From Mercenaria mercenaria (taxonomy: Eukaryota > Mollusca > Bivalvia > Venerida > Veneridae), in contig NC_069367.1 of assembly GCF_021730395.1 (NCBI RefSeq), forward strand, positions 14,692,501 to 14,756,500: a DNA stretch of 64,000 bases. The letters are read 5' to 3'. The notes below the pieces were generated by a model. It was not told the DNA's origin. It did no database searches and was given only the letters and a program-made list of their open reading frames with translations. The translations under genes were made by a program, and so were the position numbers. Shown here one piece after another: positions 45,991-57,648 of the stretch; the stretch's first letter is position 1, and each line of letters starts with the position of its first letter.

Positions 45991-48900
45991 ATGGACGACA
46001 GCGGCTGGTTATCAACAAGGAACAAAAAGAAGGTGAGAATAATTGTAATTTTTTGTCTGAAAGTTAAATGTTACAAAATAAAGCTTGAAAATTAGAATGC
46101 AATACAGTTTGGTCGCCAATAACGGATCACTTACGAGTTTTTTTTAGCGATAATTCATTTCATCTCACAAAAACTGTTTATCATCTGGTCTTCAAATATG
46201 CATTATTATCCCCTAAATAAAACAAATAGAAAAGATTTTAAAAGATTTCTTTACAGTGTAGAAGTGTTGATATGTGAGTCATCGGTGTTTTCTCCAATAG
46301 CGAATCATATTCACCAATACCGGATCACGTGCTAGTGAGTAGTGTAGAGTGGAGATCATCTTAAAACAGAAATCTATGGAAGCCCTGGAGGGACAATTGA
46401 TTTCCGTACTTCCCACTTCTGACTTCTAACTTTTGCACTTCTCACTTCAAACTTCTTGACTTCTAACTTCCGCTCTTCTGACTTCTAACTTCCTGACTTT
46501 GGACTTCTGATTTCCAACTTCCACACTTCTTACTTCCAACTTCTTGACTTCTTACTTCCCTCTTCTAACTTCCGCACTTCTGACTTCTCACTTCCACACT
46601 TCTGACTTCTAACTTCCAGACTTCCAACTTCCATACTTCTGACTTCCAACTTTCCCTCTTTGGAAGTAAGAAGTGTGGAAGTCGGAAGTAAGAAGTTAGA
46701 AGTGCGGAAGTTAGAAGTCAAAAGTGCGAAAGTTAGAAGAAGGAAGTAAGAAGTCGGAAGTAAGAAGTACATGTGGAAGTTGGAAATCAGTCTGAGTCGA
46801 AAGTCGGGAAGTTGGAAGTCAGAAGTGCGGAAGTTAGAAGTCAGAAGTGTGGAAGTTGGAAGTAGGAAGTCAAGAAGTTTGAAGTGAGAAGTGCAAAAGT
46901 TAGAAGTCAGAAGTGGGAAGTACGGAAATCAATTGTCCCTCCAGGGCTTCCATAGAAATCAGCCGTTTTTCATTCTTTAATTAACAAGACAATGGAAATA
47001 ACCTTTAAGAAACCAGTTTTAGTCTAACCAATACTGTAATCTAATCCATTTTTTCCAGTTCCATTACACCACCTGCCTTGATAATTTTAAACAGAGCTAA
47101 CTGACTGAGTTTGGCAAATTAAAGATCAATATATCTACTTTTTTGATGTAGTTACATGGCAGCACAACACCACCACCTTTCTTACCAAGAGCCGGCAAGT
47201 CTTGTGCATCAGTTAACTTGACTTGGTAATACTGGTCTAGAATGGTTTACCTCTTAGTTGATGTAGGTTTCAGGTCACCTTATTTCGTTGAAAAGAAATG
47301 GGAGAGTCGTCTGCAAAATTTCACTTTCAAAATGAGGGTTGATTTCTGTGTTGAGCAAATGCTTGGTCAAGTGGTTCATTAACCTTGATTGTGATGACGC
47401 AATAAAACTACATAAAGATTTTTTATTCATAATTGTAAAACATTAATATTCATGACCACAAAGTTTCATTACCATAGGTAAACTTTTAAAAAAAAAAAGA
47501 TGCAGGAACAATTATCAAAAGTGATCCGCTATAGGGAAGATCCGCTATTGGCGACCAAACTAAACTATATGGTTATTCAGGGAGTCGACTACTGACTTGA
47601 AATATCATCTGGCATTTTGTGATAAATTATTATTGAATTTTTCACTTGTGATAATTATTATAGTATAAGACAAAGTAGGAAAATCTATAATATTAGATGA
47701 TATCTTTGCTGGCAATAGAATATTCACGACTTGTTGTTGTTATTCACTGACTTTGTCACTATGTATTATGTGCAGTCATCTGTTAGTAATTCAACATATC
47801 ATGCTATTGATTTACTGAAAGATTCATGCTATATTATGTGAACATGTAAAAGGAGTTTTTCTGGAAATGAAATTTAAATTACAAAAAAAAATTGTTATAG
47901 TATAAGACAAATTTTCAAAATTATAAATGACTTATCGCAGAAATTCGCAACATGTATTGAAACTGAAAATACATAGATCTCCATTCTTTGTGATTGTCTT
48001 TTGTCTCATAAACCATTTGAATGGGATAATAACTATTTGATACTGACATATTTTGAACAATTGTTATTGGTTTTATAGCTGCTTCTAGCAATATATAGCT
48101 AGATTTAGCTATATAGTTAATATCTGGCTTTTCTGGGACCTGATAATGTTAAAATGCTGAAATAACAAGAATGAGGTAGCATAAGGGTCACAGATGCTAG
48201 TAATTAAATCCCTTTTCAAATTTAGTCCTATCTGTGTATATTTATACGTATATACATATATAGGGATCCTTTGAATTTTATGTTCTATATAGTTCTGGCT
48301 ACCATAACTTAACTGACGCTGTTTTTATTTTCTGATGGTCAGAGATCCGTAACAGCATATAAACATCTCTGAGCTGGAAATTTTTAGCTCTGTTCTGTAG
48401 TCCTAGATATGTGTACGTATATAAATATATAGGACTATAGAACATAAGAAAAACTATTTAGTTACTAGCACCTGTGATAAGGGTCAGGTCATGGGAATGT
48501 TTTAATCTCTTCTGGGAAAACTCGCTTGCAGTTCTTTTATAAAAACAAAACTCAGTACTGCAATGTTTACAATATATGAACACGTTTACCCAGTATTGTA
48601 AATGGTAGGTAATCTAAGATTTCTACAGAGGCCCTTAGTAAGATGTTGAATGATACTGAAAGAAGAAAAAGAATAATTCTGTAGTGTGTTTGTTTTTTTT
48701 TATTATTTTGATACAGGTACCAAAACCGCAACACCGGATAAAGAAAATGAGGTCATCTAATCTAAAGCCAGTGAAATCGACGTGTATACGGATCACAAAC
48801 TCACCACCCCCAAAACAGCTTTTTACTGCCACTAAACAATCTTCATTGAATGACTTCTTTTCAACACATGAAGGTATGAGTGTAGTATGAGGAAGCCACC

Positions 48901-51439
48901 ACAATCACAGTGTACTTTCTTTTACGTATTTATATCGGTTTCTTTCATTATGTTTTTCATTGTGAACATAAAAACTCCTGCAAAAGACTTATTATTCTTG
49001 TCTATCAATTGATCTACCACTGGTCTAGGAACGCTCGGGTTCACCAATGCATTTACTTTATCTTGTTTTGCAAAAACAACGAAAAATCAAAAGCAAAATA
49101 CTAAGTACGTAGTGAGTGTACTAGTGTACCCTGTACATTATTCATACAGCGTTGTATTGTGTACCGAACGCTTTTAGGTGCATTATTATGTAAATCCAAA
49201 GCTCATGACAGCCAGAATTAATAATGGGTCTGATCAAAGTCTTGACCCTTTGTTTCCAGTCGTACTTGGAACCTAAAATCTTAAATGTTCCTTTAATGAC
49301 GTTTTCAGTGCAGCTCTTATTACATCACTTCTTGTCTTTCTTATACTGTAACTGTTATGAGGCTTTTTTCCAGCTAGATCAGCCATTATATGGAGATATG
49401 AATATCCAAGAAACATAATTTAAATAAGGCTACTTTTATTAGAGCTATACTTCTTTTATTGTTTTGCGCGAGTTGGGGCTTATAGTTTTGTACTTCTAGT
49501 ATTCACCAAATACTACTTAAGGGATTTCCTTCAAACTTATACAGTCGATTAACTATGAGCTAAAAAATTACTTAAGTACTTTAGAGTCGAGGGTTTTGAC
49601 CCTTTTATGATTTTGTTAGTATACGATATAGATTTGTAGATTTGTGCATTGGCATTGTGTCTCTTCTCTTCGCTTTTCATCATTGATTCTTCTTTGAGGA
49701 TTTTTAATTCACATAAACTGTCCTCCGTTACATAAAACTTTTGAAAAAAGCAGTGAGCCCTAAAATGGAAATACAGAACGCAACCACTCTGTTTGATTAT
49801 GTCTGTTCAAAAGAGGCAATGGACTGTGCAACAACCATCATGCCCTCCAAGCACTATATTGTCATAATTAACTTTTAATGGACACCATGATCCCATAGCA
49901 CCATATTAAGCGGAACTCTAACACAGTAACATTTAATGGACTGTGTCAGAAGTAATTATATCAAGGATCTGATTCTTTTTATTAATGCGATAAGTCTAAA
50001 ATTTTCGAAAATTATATTTACCATGTTGATAAAGTAAGGGCCATATCTCTTACATTTGTCATATTTTAAGGATATACTGTATTGATTAGTGTTAACAAAC
50101 TTCTCAGTATTGATAACTGTCTCGTCATTTTCTTGATTATCAAAAACTTTAAATATACTTAACAAACAACGTAGCAATTTGCTGTTTCGGTTAGGAACCA
50201 AGATCGATGTGGATGTAACTATATTGCATAATGACTTGTATGACTTTTCATACATGCATAAAAGATTTCTCTGCAAAGAAATAATTATTTTGATTTTCAG
50301 ACCCTCAAATGGAAGTAGAAGTCAACTTTGATCATGACAGCCAGGCAGGAAAATTAGAACAGAACAGCCAAGGAAATAGCAACATAAATTTGTCTGACAC
50401 AAATGTAGTTACTAAGTGCAGTGGAATGTCAGAAAAGAACGATGAAAACAAACTCAGAAGCGAAACACTACATGGTGATTGTCGTAATAAAGATGGGTCA
50501 CTAGAAGATGAAGCAACTATAACGTCAGATATTAATTTGTTTGCTGAAAGAGATAAAGAGACTAAAGGCAACCATTATTTTGTAGATCACGTAAATATAG
50601 TAAGTAGGAGTAATAAAGGAAATAACATATCCACTCGTGAAAATAATGATGAAAACATAATAGCAGCAAAAATAAATGCAGGGAATTTGAATAAAAGAAG
50701 ATCTGTTAAAAGGATGCATTTCTCAGGAGAATCAGATGTTAGTTTAGACAATCCAGAGAAAAGAACTAGACTTGATGTTACACTACCCGAAAATGATTTG
50801 AAACTGAGTAAAGATTGTGCTGTAACATATAATTATCTAGTAAATGATAAGAATAAGAAGTCCGACCGTACAATTCCACATGCTGTCAAAGATAATACTG
50901 TTCAACCACAATCTGTTGATGCGGACTTGGGATTTGATTCTGAATATGGCATAAATACTGAAGGTATAAATGTACCTGTGTCGTGCTTTAGCAGTCAAAG
51001 TTTAGATCTTGGCAGTCAGCTTTCTCTGAAAAGTCAAGAGTTAGAATTCGAATCTGTAAATACTTTAAACTTTGACACACAATACGACAATTTAAGCCTA
51101 GAATTGAATAATGAAAGTTTAAGCGCTCTAAGGAGTTTGAAGGGGGAAAGTTTAACATTTTCCAGCCAGACTGAAGATACCGATACCATTTGTAACCTTG
51201 TAGATGCTGACACTATAAATGTTGACTTATCGTTGTCAACGGACTGTCAAAGTGAAACGTTTAATAGAAAGTACGACGCAAGTCTTGATTTATCAAGTCA
51301 GAATGATTCCGTTGATATAGGTGCTAAAACATGTGACGTAACCGACTCGCAGGAATTACTGCATGATGATTCACAGCTTTCTCTGACATCGTCGCCGTCG
51401 GGATCAGTTTTTGAGTATCAGTCACTTGACTTTTCATGA
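45991..51439 (+). CDS. Unrecognised disordered protein with PIP box and SQ/TQ cluster (three exons)
   Basis: Exons 45991-46032, 48717-48873 and 50301-51439 join in phases 0 and 1 with GT-AG borders to 445 residues. The start M-D-D-S-G-W is the first ATG of a short first exon. Exon 2 is basic and contains QSSLNDFF at residues 55-62, an exact PIP box (Q-x-x-L-x-x-F-F) of the kind that binds the PCNA clamp; K54 precedes it. Exon 3 encodes an acidic, Ser/Asn-rich, low-complexity chain. Basic clusters KRRSVKR (198-204) and KRTR (220-223) could form a bipartite nuclear signal. Eight SQ or TQ sites lie between about 298 and 425, many in S-L-x-L-x-S-Q contexts, which meets the usual idea of an ATM/ATR target cluster. 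There is no folded domain. I do not recognise a family; a basic N-terminus before a PIP box recalls PCLAF/PAF15, but the sequence match is weak. A replication or DNA-damage role is inferred from motifs only. Confidence 0.75.
46106..47561. mobile_element. TIR DNA transposon remnant in intron 1 of the PIP-box gene
   Basis: AGTTTGGTCGCCAATAACGG at the left faces CGCTATTGGCGACCAAACT at the right; GGATCAC and GTGATCC extend the match, and a third related block (CACCAATACCGGATCACG) lies at 46310-46330. The interior has no readable transposase. A CAGT-like end next to TA on the left suggests a pogo/Tigger relative, but the right flank is not TA. It contains the younger foldback element at 46375-46954. 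Confidence 0.65.
46375..46954. mobile_element. Foldback element with GAAGT/ACTTC arms, 580 bp
   Basis: GAAATC flanks both ends (46369-46374 and 46955-46960). The outer 40 bp are identical inverted repeats starting TATGGAAGCCCTGGAGGGAC. The whole left arm is made of ACTTCTGACTTCTAACTTCC-type decamers, and the right arm of the mirror GAAGT words, meeting near 46657. The strands are therefore almost pure pyrimidine then purine. No coding potential. Confidence 0.87.
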
Positions 51440-52300
51440 CATATTCAAATTTGCTATAATAGTCATGTGACTGTATAGCGTGTGATTTTTTTGTGAAGTT
51501 CTTTCAGTAATGGAAGTGTTTTACTTCTCATTATATAATGTATACTTAGTATATGATTTTGCTTAAATGCTGATAAAGAGGTTGTTTAAAATTACATGTG
51601 TTTTTCTGTGATATTTCAATTACTGAATCGTTCAGGAATTGTTCAACTTAAAGATCCTTACATTACATTTTATTGTATAAAAAGTAACAATATTGTTGTT
51701 AACGCCATTCTAGTGCCGTAGTTGATGTGTTTTAATGAATAGACAGCTCATCCATTTTCTGTTTAACTTCCTTTAATCTTCTTTTATACTTTGCAAATGG
51801 TACATATGGATTTTAAGACGAGGTAAAAACCGTCTGGTACATTAAAACTTAGAACAATACGTTTAACAAAATGTTGTCATTTTGTAACGTTCTCAATTGA
51901 TTCACGAATATGCAATTTATTTTATTCAATTGATACTATTTTTGTACCACTATTATTGTTTCATCAACAAAACTGAAAAAGGTATGAAGGACTACCATCT
52001 ATAAGGTTTTCGACTGCCACGGAAACGGTGAAGTTACGTACAGTTCAAAAGATTATTTTTTTTAATTTTATACAGTTGATCCTGCCAAACAGTTTTAAAA
52101 AAATGTGTGTGTGGTGAACTTTAATTGCCTCCGTTTTCATAGAGTGTTTTGGTTGGTATATTTTATAGCTCGTGTGTCCTTCATACCAGTTAAGAAATTG
52201 TTCCATACTCGATCATCACAGCACTCGTTTTTCCGCAGAGCCGGGGTTGTTTTCTAAACTAAAATATAATGATGTATAGTTTGATTACGCTGTATGATGA
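51440..52300 (+). other. Probable 3' UTR and following spacer
   Basis: AT-rich, no exon seen. ATTAAA near 51840 could act as a weak poly(A) signal for the PIP-box gene; no nearer AATAAA was found. Confidence 0.4.
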
Positions 52301-52651
52301 ATGGCCGTAATATGTTTGATATTGATGGCACATTCAGCTGCGTACTGCCACACCTGTTACAGTGTTCACAAAGATTCGCAGTGTTCGAGACTACAAATTT
52401 TTCCTCTGAATGAGGACGCCAGTATATTATTGTTGAATGGAAGAGAGCAAATGATGCATCTGCATTTGACTGATCAGCCTTTAAGTCTAGACAGTCTTGT
52501 GATGATCAGGTTGATCTGTAGAAGACAGGGAATAGTTTGTAGGTACCTTGAATTCGAAAATGGGGGAAAGATCCCTCTGGCCAGTGGATTGCTTCCCTTC
52601 CCTTTTACTGTCCTTGACCGGTTTTCCACAGTAACCTCTCTTGTCCATTGA
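52301..52651 (+). CDS. Small hypothetical open frame, 116 residues, uncertain
   Basis: An ATG-started frame with a hydrophobic start (MAVICLILMAHSAAYC) that could pass as a signal peptide, then C-H-T-C and a mixed tail. No splice sites, homology or repeat explain it, and a frame this long can occur by chance. I do not assign a function. Confidence 0.15.
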   Translation: MAVICLILMAHSAAYCHTCYSVHKDSQCSRLQIFPLNEDASILLLNGREQMMHLHLTDQPLSLDSLVMIRLICRRQGIVCRYLEFENGGKIPLASGLLPFPFTVLDRFSTVTSLVH

Positions 52652-53159
52652 AAATAGCTTTTTAAACTGCATTACTCATTTCATAGGGACCCTAAGAGAC
52701 CTCAACATAAATTTGAAAAGAAAAAATCTAGATTATTCTTTAAGTCAAGAAAAAGACTACGAAGTGCGTCGTGAGGTTACTGCCATAACAGCTAAAGCGC
52801 TCTGTGTTCACCGAGTTTCTGTTGTTTTTAGAGATTTTTACGTTTTGGATGAGTTTGTCTATGGCTGTCAGAATTTTGCATCATGTATCCAGATATCTAA
52901 TATGAGCTCTTCGTGTTATCTTTGCATATTTGTGGTGTGACTTCTTTATAACTTATCTGTTTGCGGAGTGTTTGATTATCAGGGTTTACCAAATGGATTG
53001 TATATATCCGCGATCCTTAATTCAAAGCATAGAAAACAGTTGCCCCAAAACTCCCGATTTTTTTCTTTGAATCCTTTCTAGGGTTAAAATGACATTCTGA
53101 GATAAGGTGGCAGGATAAAACATTCAGACTTTCGTTTCTTCGTTACTTGTTACCTTTAA

Positions 53160-53345
53160 TTGAATGCTTCATATGAAAATGTCATCCAGCTGACTTAGGA
53201 AGGTAGCTGGTTCTACCTTGTTGCCTTTCCTTACATTAAACTATGCCCGTTGAACACCTGCATTCTTCAACCACCATCAAAAGCGAAAAAAGCCGCCTTT
53301 TGAATTAAATAAGTAACAAAACTATATTGTTCGCCGGATTAGACT
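53160..53345 (+). mobile_element. RUDI-like V-SINE, 5'-truncated and worn
   Basis: GTCATCCAGCTGACTTAGGA, GGTTCTACC and ACCACCATCAAAAGCG line up with the middle and tail of the copy at 14420. The tRNA head is missing. Confidence 0.6.
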
Positions 53346-54869
53346 GAAATGCGGGTTTTATAGTTATACATCTTGTTTAGTCTAATATTTAGTTATATTG
53401 CCATACTGATATTTCATAAGCATACCGATATGCATATACCCAAAATATGTTTTATTCCAATGAAGGTAATTTGCACCGATAACATTAGTTTGGGTCTCAT
53501 CAAGATTAACGTTACATGAAAATAATTTTTTATTATATGCATCATTGTTATGTTTTACTTACTTTTAGGTAAAAAGGAATTGTCTTGATTCCTCTTTAAA
53601 TATGATAAAATCTGTGAAAAGGTTTCCTCATTCATGTTACATATCATCCTAACAAACGCCAAAGAAGGTAATAGGAACTTTTTCAAATTTTTATAATATA
53701 TTTATAAGTTACAAAGTAACTGTCAAAAATAGTTTTAAAACTATATTGGACAAGTTTCATTGAAAATCCTTTAAAATTACAATTTTGACTTTATTTATGG
53801 GTACATTTTGATAAATATGAAGGCGTATTTAATTTAGTGCACAACAATTTCACAAAGGGTACAACATTTTTGGCCATAAAATTCATAGTATTCAAAAAAT
53901 AATTTAAAATTTCAAAATGTTTTCTAGTACCATGCTGCAAAATATAAGAAAAGATGTGTAATTAATGTCTGGATTGTGCAAAATAAAGGCAAAATGTCCT
54001 TTATCAACCAGTAGCTCGAGTAGGTGATAAATGTGCATGCCCTTGTAACAGTCACTTACTCCGATGCAAATACAGCAACCATGTCAGGTTGGAAATTATA
54101 TGTAAGCCTTAGTCTGCGTTGACAGGCTGCTTGCTGACTATGATTGCAGAGTATGGTCCAGCTATATATACAATAGATCAAAATCGATAGTCAAAAGTCA
54201 TTAAAACAATTTTAAGAAATGTTTATTTCTATTTACCTATTACAACTGGATAATAGTATATTCAGTATAATAATTAACAAAGAGTAACAATAATAAAACA
54301 TCCAAGTTTAAATCAAATTACAGCAATCATAACGATATGAAATACTACTAACAATTATGATTATGTACTAATAAACACGCTACTATTGTCCCTAAGGTGC
54401 CTACATAATAAATCTGGTTAGAGCAGACAAAATGGTATTATTTTCGAATACGTGTTTGTCTATGAAAACAAATGCACCAACCTAATTAGACACTTGTTTA
54501 ATGTTAGTTTACACTAATTCCGTTCATACAGTTACAGCTGTCTCAATTTCAATGTAATTTGTTTTCAAATATGACATACAAGACAGTGCACCCAATGCGG
54601 GTTTGTCCATTGTACAAGGATACAGACGGTTTGCACAACGACAGTTACATTAAAAACAGCAGATCTAAGACAGGCCTATCTGCCAATCTGCTACCTTAGC
54701 AAATAACTATGAACCTAATGAGTTAGCAGTGACTTAAATTTCCTGAATATCAAAATACTGAATCAAGATCACGTGGTTATATACATAAATCAAAACAAAA
54801 ACAACTGCATTGTTAAAATAACATACTGCTTGCAAAAATAAAAACAAAGCGGATAACATCTTGTTTAGT
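53346..54869. other. Non-coding, no feature recognised
   Basis: AT-rich sequence without matching splice sites around any open frame. Confidence 0.5.
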
Positions 54870-55045
54870 TAGTGGATTATAAAGTGCAGCGCGGTAGTTG
54901 GATCAGTTAGGTCGGGGTTCTAACCAGGTACCTGTCCGTTCCGAAATATTGCCTTGCAGGACTCATCGGGACTTCTGCCACCACTGAAAACTAGGAAGTC
55001 TCCATTTGACTTAAAATTATCAGTGAGACTTAAAATGCAATAAAA
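54870..55045 (+). mobile_element. V-SINE-like element, worn
   Basis: A B box (GGGGTTCTAACC, about 54914) follows an A-box-like stretch. CTTCTGCCACCACTGAAAAC and TTTGACTTAAAATTATCAGT recall the RUDI tail, in diverged form. Confidence 0.45.
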
Positions 55046-56758
55046 CAAACTTAAAAAATTATGAATGATGACAAACATGCGTGGTACATATAACATATTG
55101 CGTAAGAATGTGATGTGTTGCCAAAATGTGTACGATATCAAAGTGTGTACACTTTCAGTACATTACATAACCAAAGAACTGGTCGCATAGAAAGCTAGTG
55201 TAAAAGTGGACTACTTACATTATGTACACGCTGTCATCTAAAACATTATTTATTGAATAAAATTTTGTAAAAGTCAAAAATGATCACATTCTGACAATGT
55301 ATGGAAGGAATTAAAACTGTTAACATTTTCAAAAACATGAAGAGCGTTTTTCAGAAAAATATGGAAAGAAAGTATAAGCGCAATGAATTGACGTGTAATG
55401 AAACAGCTTACATTCAAACACTCTTTATTTCTGATACCTGGCAATCCTCTAGTTTTACTTTATACATGTCAATGTGCAACACGCTTCCAGTCAAAAGACA
55501 AGAATTTGGACCATACAATTAGTAAGTTGTGTATCATATATACATGCACATATGTACATAATATTAGTTGAGGATTCGTCACACAAGAAATTGTTCAATG
55601 ATGAATAGTTTTAAACACATTAATTCAACAATAAGACTAGTACACTTTGTATTGCTTATTACACTAGTGATGCAGATAAAAATGTTGAGATGACCAAAAC
55701 TCAGACAACCAAAAACACATCTTTCACCAAATGTTGAGAAAAGCAATATGGAAGAATATACAAAATGAGTTTTTTGCCAACATATAGTACCCATTCTCAA
55801 CAATGACAACACGCTATTTAAAGTTGCCTCTCCTTTCACATCAGTGCTGTTCGAAGAAATATTTTTTATCCAAATTATCTACCACATCAAGTTCTTTTTT
55901 ACTCTAGTAACAACGTCTTAACAACACTTGAAATAAGACAGGAAAAGAAAATCACTGGTGCAATTATTTTGGCACCCAATACATTGCACATTATCCAGAT
56001 AATCTCAGACATGGCAAAGCAGTTTCATTTTACCTGGGAAATCTTTACAATTTGTAACATGCAAATTCTTTCGCAGAAATATCATTTTGAAATTAGCTTA
56101 AAATTCGATGTAAACGACGTGATAGTTTTTAGAAACGTGTAGTGCAAAATATTTGTTCCACGTTAGCCCGAGAACTGTTACATCACTTCAGTTGATTTAC
56201 ATATACTTGAGTGATATGTGGAATGGATGATAAAATAATATATGAAGCAATGGAGGAGTTAAATAACGATTACAAAAGAAATGTTATTGCTATACCGCTC
56301 AAATGTTCATATAATTCATTTGCACATTAATTTTTGCCTTGGCATTTAGGTATAGTAATTTACCATTTACTGATTAAACATTTTGCAAATCTATTAAAAC
56401 CAAAACTCCCATCACAACAGAGCTTCAAATCTTAATATATATTTGAAAACACCAATTAGTATTATCATTCAAATGTGAAATATGTTGCATCTTTCTGTTT
56501 ATGAAAATGTATTTCTTAAGTTGTTTTGAATTTATTTCGATTTAAAACAGTATATCCCCACAAAAGCACGAAGTGACTGTGGCAACGTTGCATTCAAATG
56601 CCGTTAAGAAAAAGAGTATTTTACGCAAGTTGTTTCATGACGATATAAATACATGTATATTCATTCATTAACTAAGCGTCTCCTGTATTGTATCTCGCTT
56701 TGGTTTTCTACAATCACTTTGCTGAAGATTATACAACAAGCTTTGTACATGTTTATTG
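55046..56758. other. Spacer, possibly 3' UTR of the minus-strand GPI gene
   Basis: No exon or repeat recognised. On the minus strand AATAAA lies only two bases after the stop codon of the next exon, too close to be the likely cleavage signal. Confidence 0.4.
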
Positions 56759-56877
56759 CTAAGACAAAGCGAAGGCAAGCAGTGTCACCAGACTTGTTAC
56801 ATATGGCAGTGATTTTGCTGATTGGGTCCCGGAAATGGGCTCATCGATAATGTCGTCGCACTCGTGGTCGTATTCCT
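56759..56877 (-). CDS. Last exon of a GPI-anchored protein
   Basis: The minus-strand acceptor is a T-rich tract ending TTTTTCAG at 56878-56885, and the exon enters in phase 1. It reads E-E-Y-D-H-E-C-D-D-I-I-D-E-P-I-S-G-T-Q-S, then AKSLPYVTSLVTLLAFALS and TAG. An acidic stem, a small-residue cluster (S-G-T-Q-S, probable omega site), a short spacer and a hydrophobic end of about 15 residues stopping at the C-terminus form a standard GPI-anchor signal. The protein itself cannot be named. Two possible upstream minus-strand exons are 59100-59198 (33 codons, W-Q-Y-E-N-E-E-D-S) and 58009-58092 (28 codons, V-F-Y-A-K-I-S-L-L-E). They join each other in phase 0, but the second does not match the phase 1 entry here, so another exon would be needed. 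Confidence 0.65.
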
Positions 56878-57456
56878 CTGAAAAAGTAAAGAAACAAAAT
56901 TATAAAGCACACACGTAAAATGCTTTAACAATACACTTGAATGTGTGTATATAGCGTAATTTTACAATCTTTTAGTATATGTTTTCCCATAGGACAGTTG
57001 TACACTGTGTTTGTGTGAGTTTTACCTATCTCTGCATGCTGTAAAGTGTCTGAAGCATATAGTAGATTTCCTCTTAGCACTGTACAGATTTGTAATTTGT
57101 CTGCAGCAGACTGTTTACAGTTTACGAACTGTTCATAACAATTTAGACGTTGTTCTGTACATCTTATTAATTATTGTTTTTTTTTACCTTTCGAAAGGTG
57201 TAATTAACATTTACAACTTGCTATCTTGTGGCTGATGTGTGTTTATCATTAAGCCCGTAAAAGATAGCTAGACGTTGTTGTAGATTCCGAAATCACTGAA
57301 ACGCATGTTTTTAAATTTGAAATGATTTTAACTTTACCCGCTAAATCAATTGTTCACAGGATTATCAAAACTAAATTCAATGACTTTATTTTGAAAAAAG
57401 GGAGTCCAGTGCCAAGAAAGTAGTACAGGCGACCTTGTGTAAGCTATACTTAACTT

Positions 57457-57648
57457 AACCTTTAACCTGCTGGCGGCAAGTGATTTTGTCTTTGCGACCA
57501 GTGCAGACCAGGCTGATTATGGTCTGCATAGTTCGCTATTCAGACAGTACATTTTCAATAAACATTACTTCGAATAATAAATGGTATTGCCCAAACTGAA
57601 TAATGACATACCAGTCCATTTTAGAAATATAGCAGGGTAAAGGTTAAT
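57457..57648. mobile_element. Palindromic MITE of the GCTGGCGGCAAG family
   Basis: The ends are TTAACCTTTAACCTGCTGG and, mirrored, AGCAGGGTAAAGGTTAA. Inside, TTTGCGACCAGTGCAGACCA faces GGTCTGCATAGTTCGC. Related in style to the 30521 family but with different ends. The 5' half has lost part of its stem. Confidence 0.65.
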
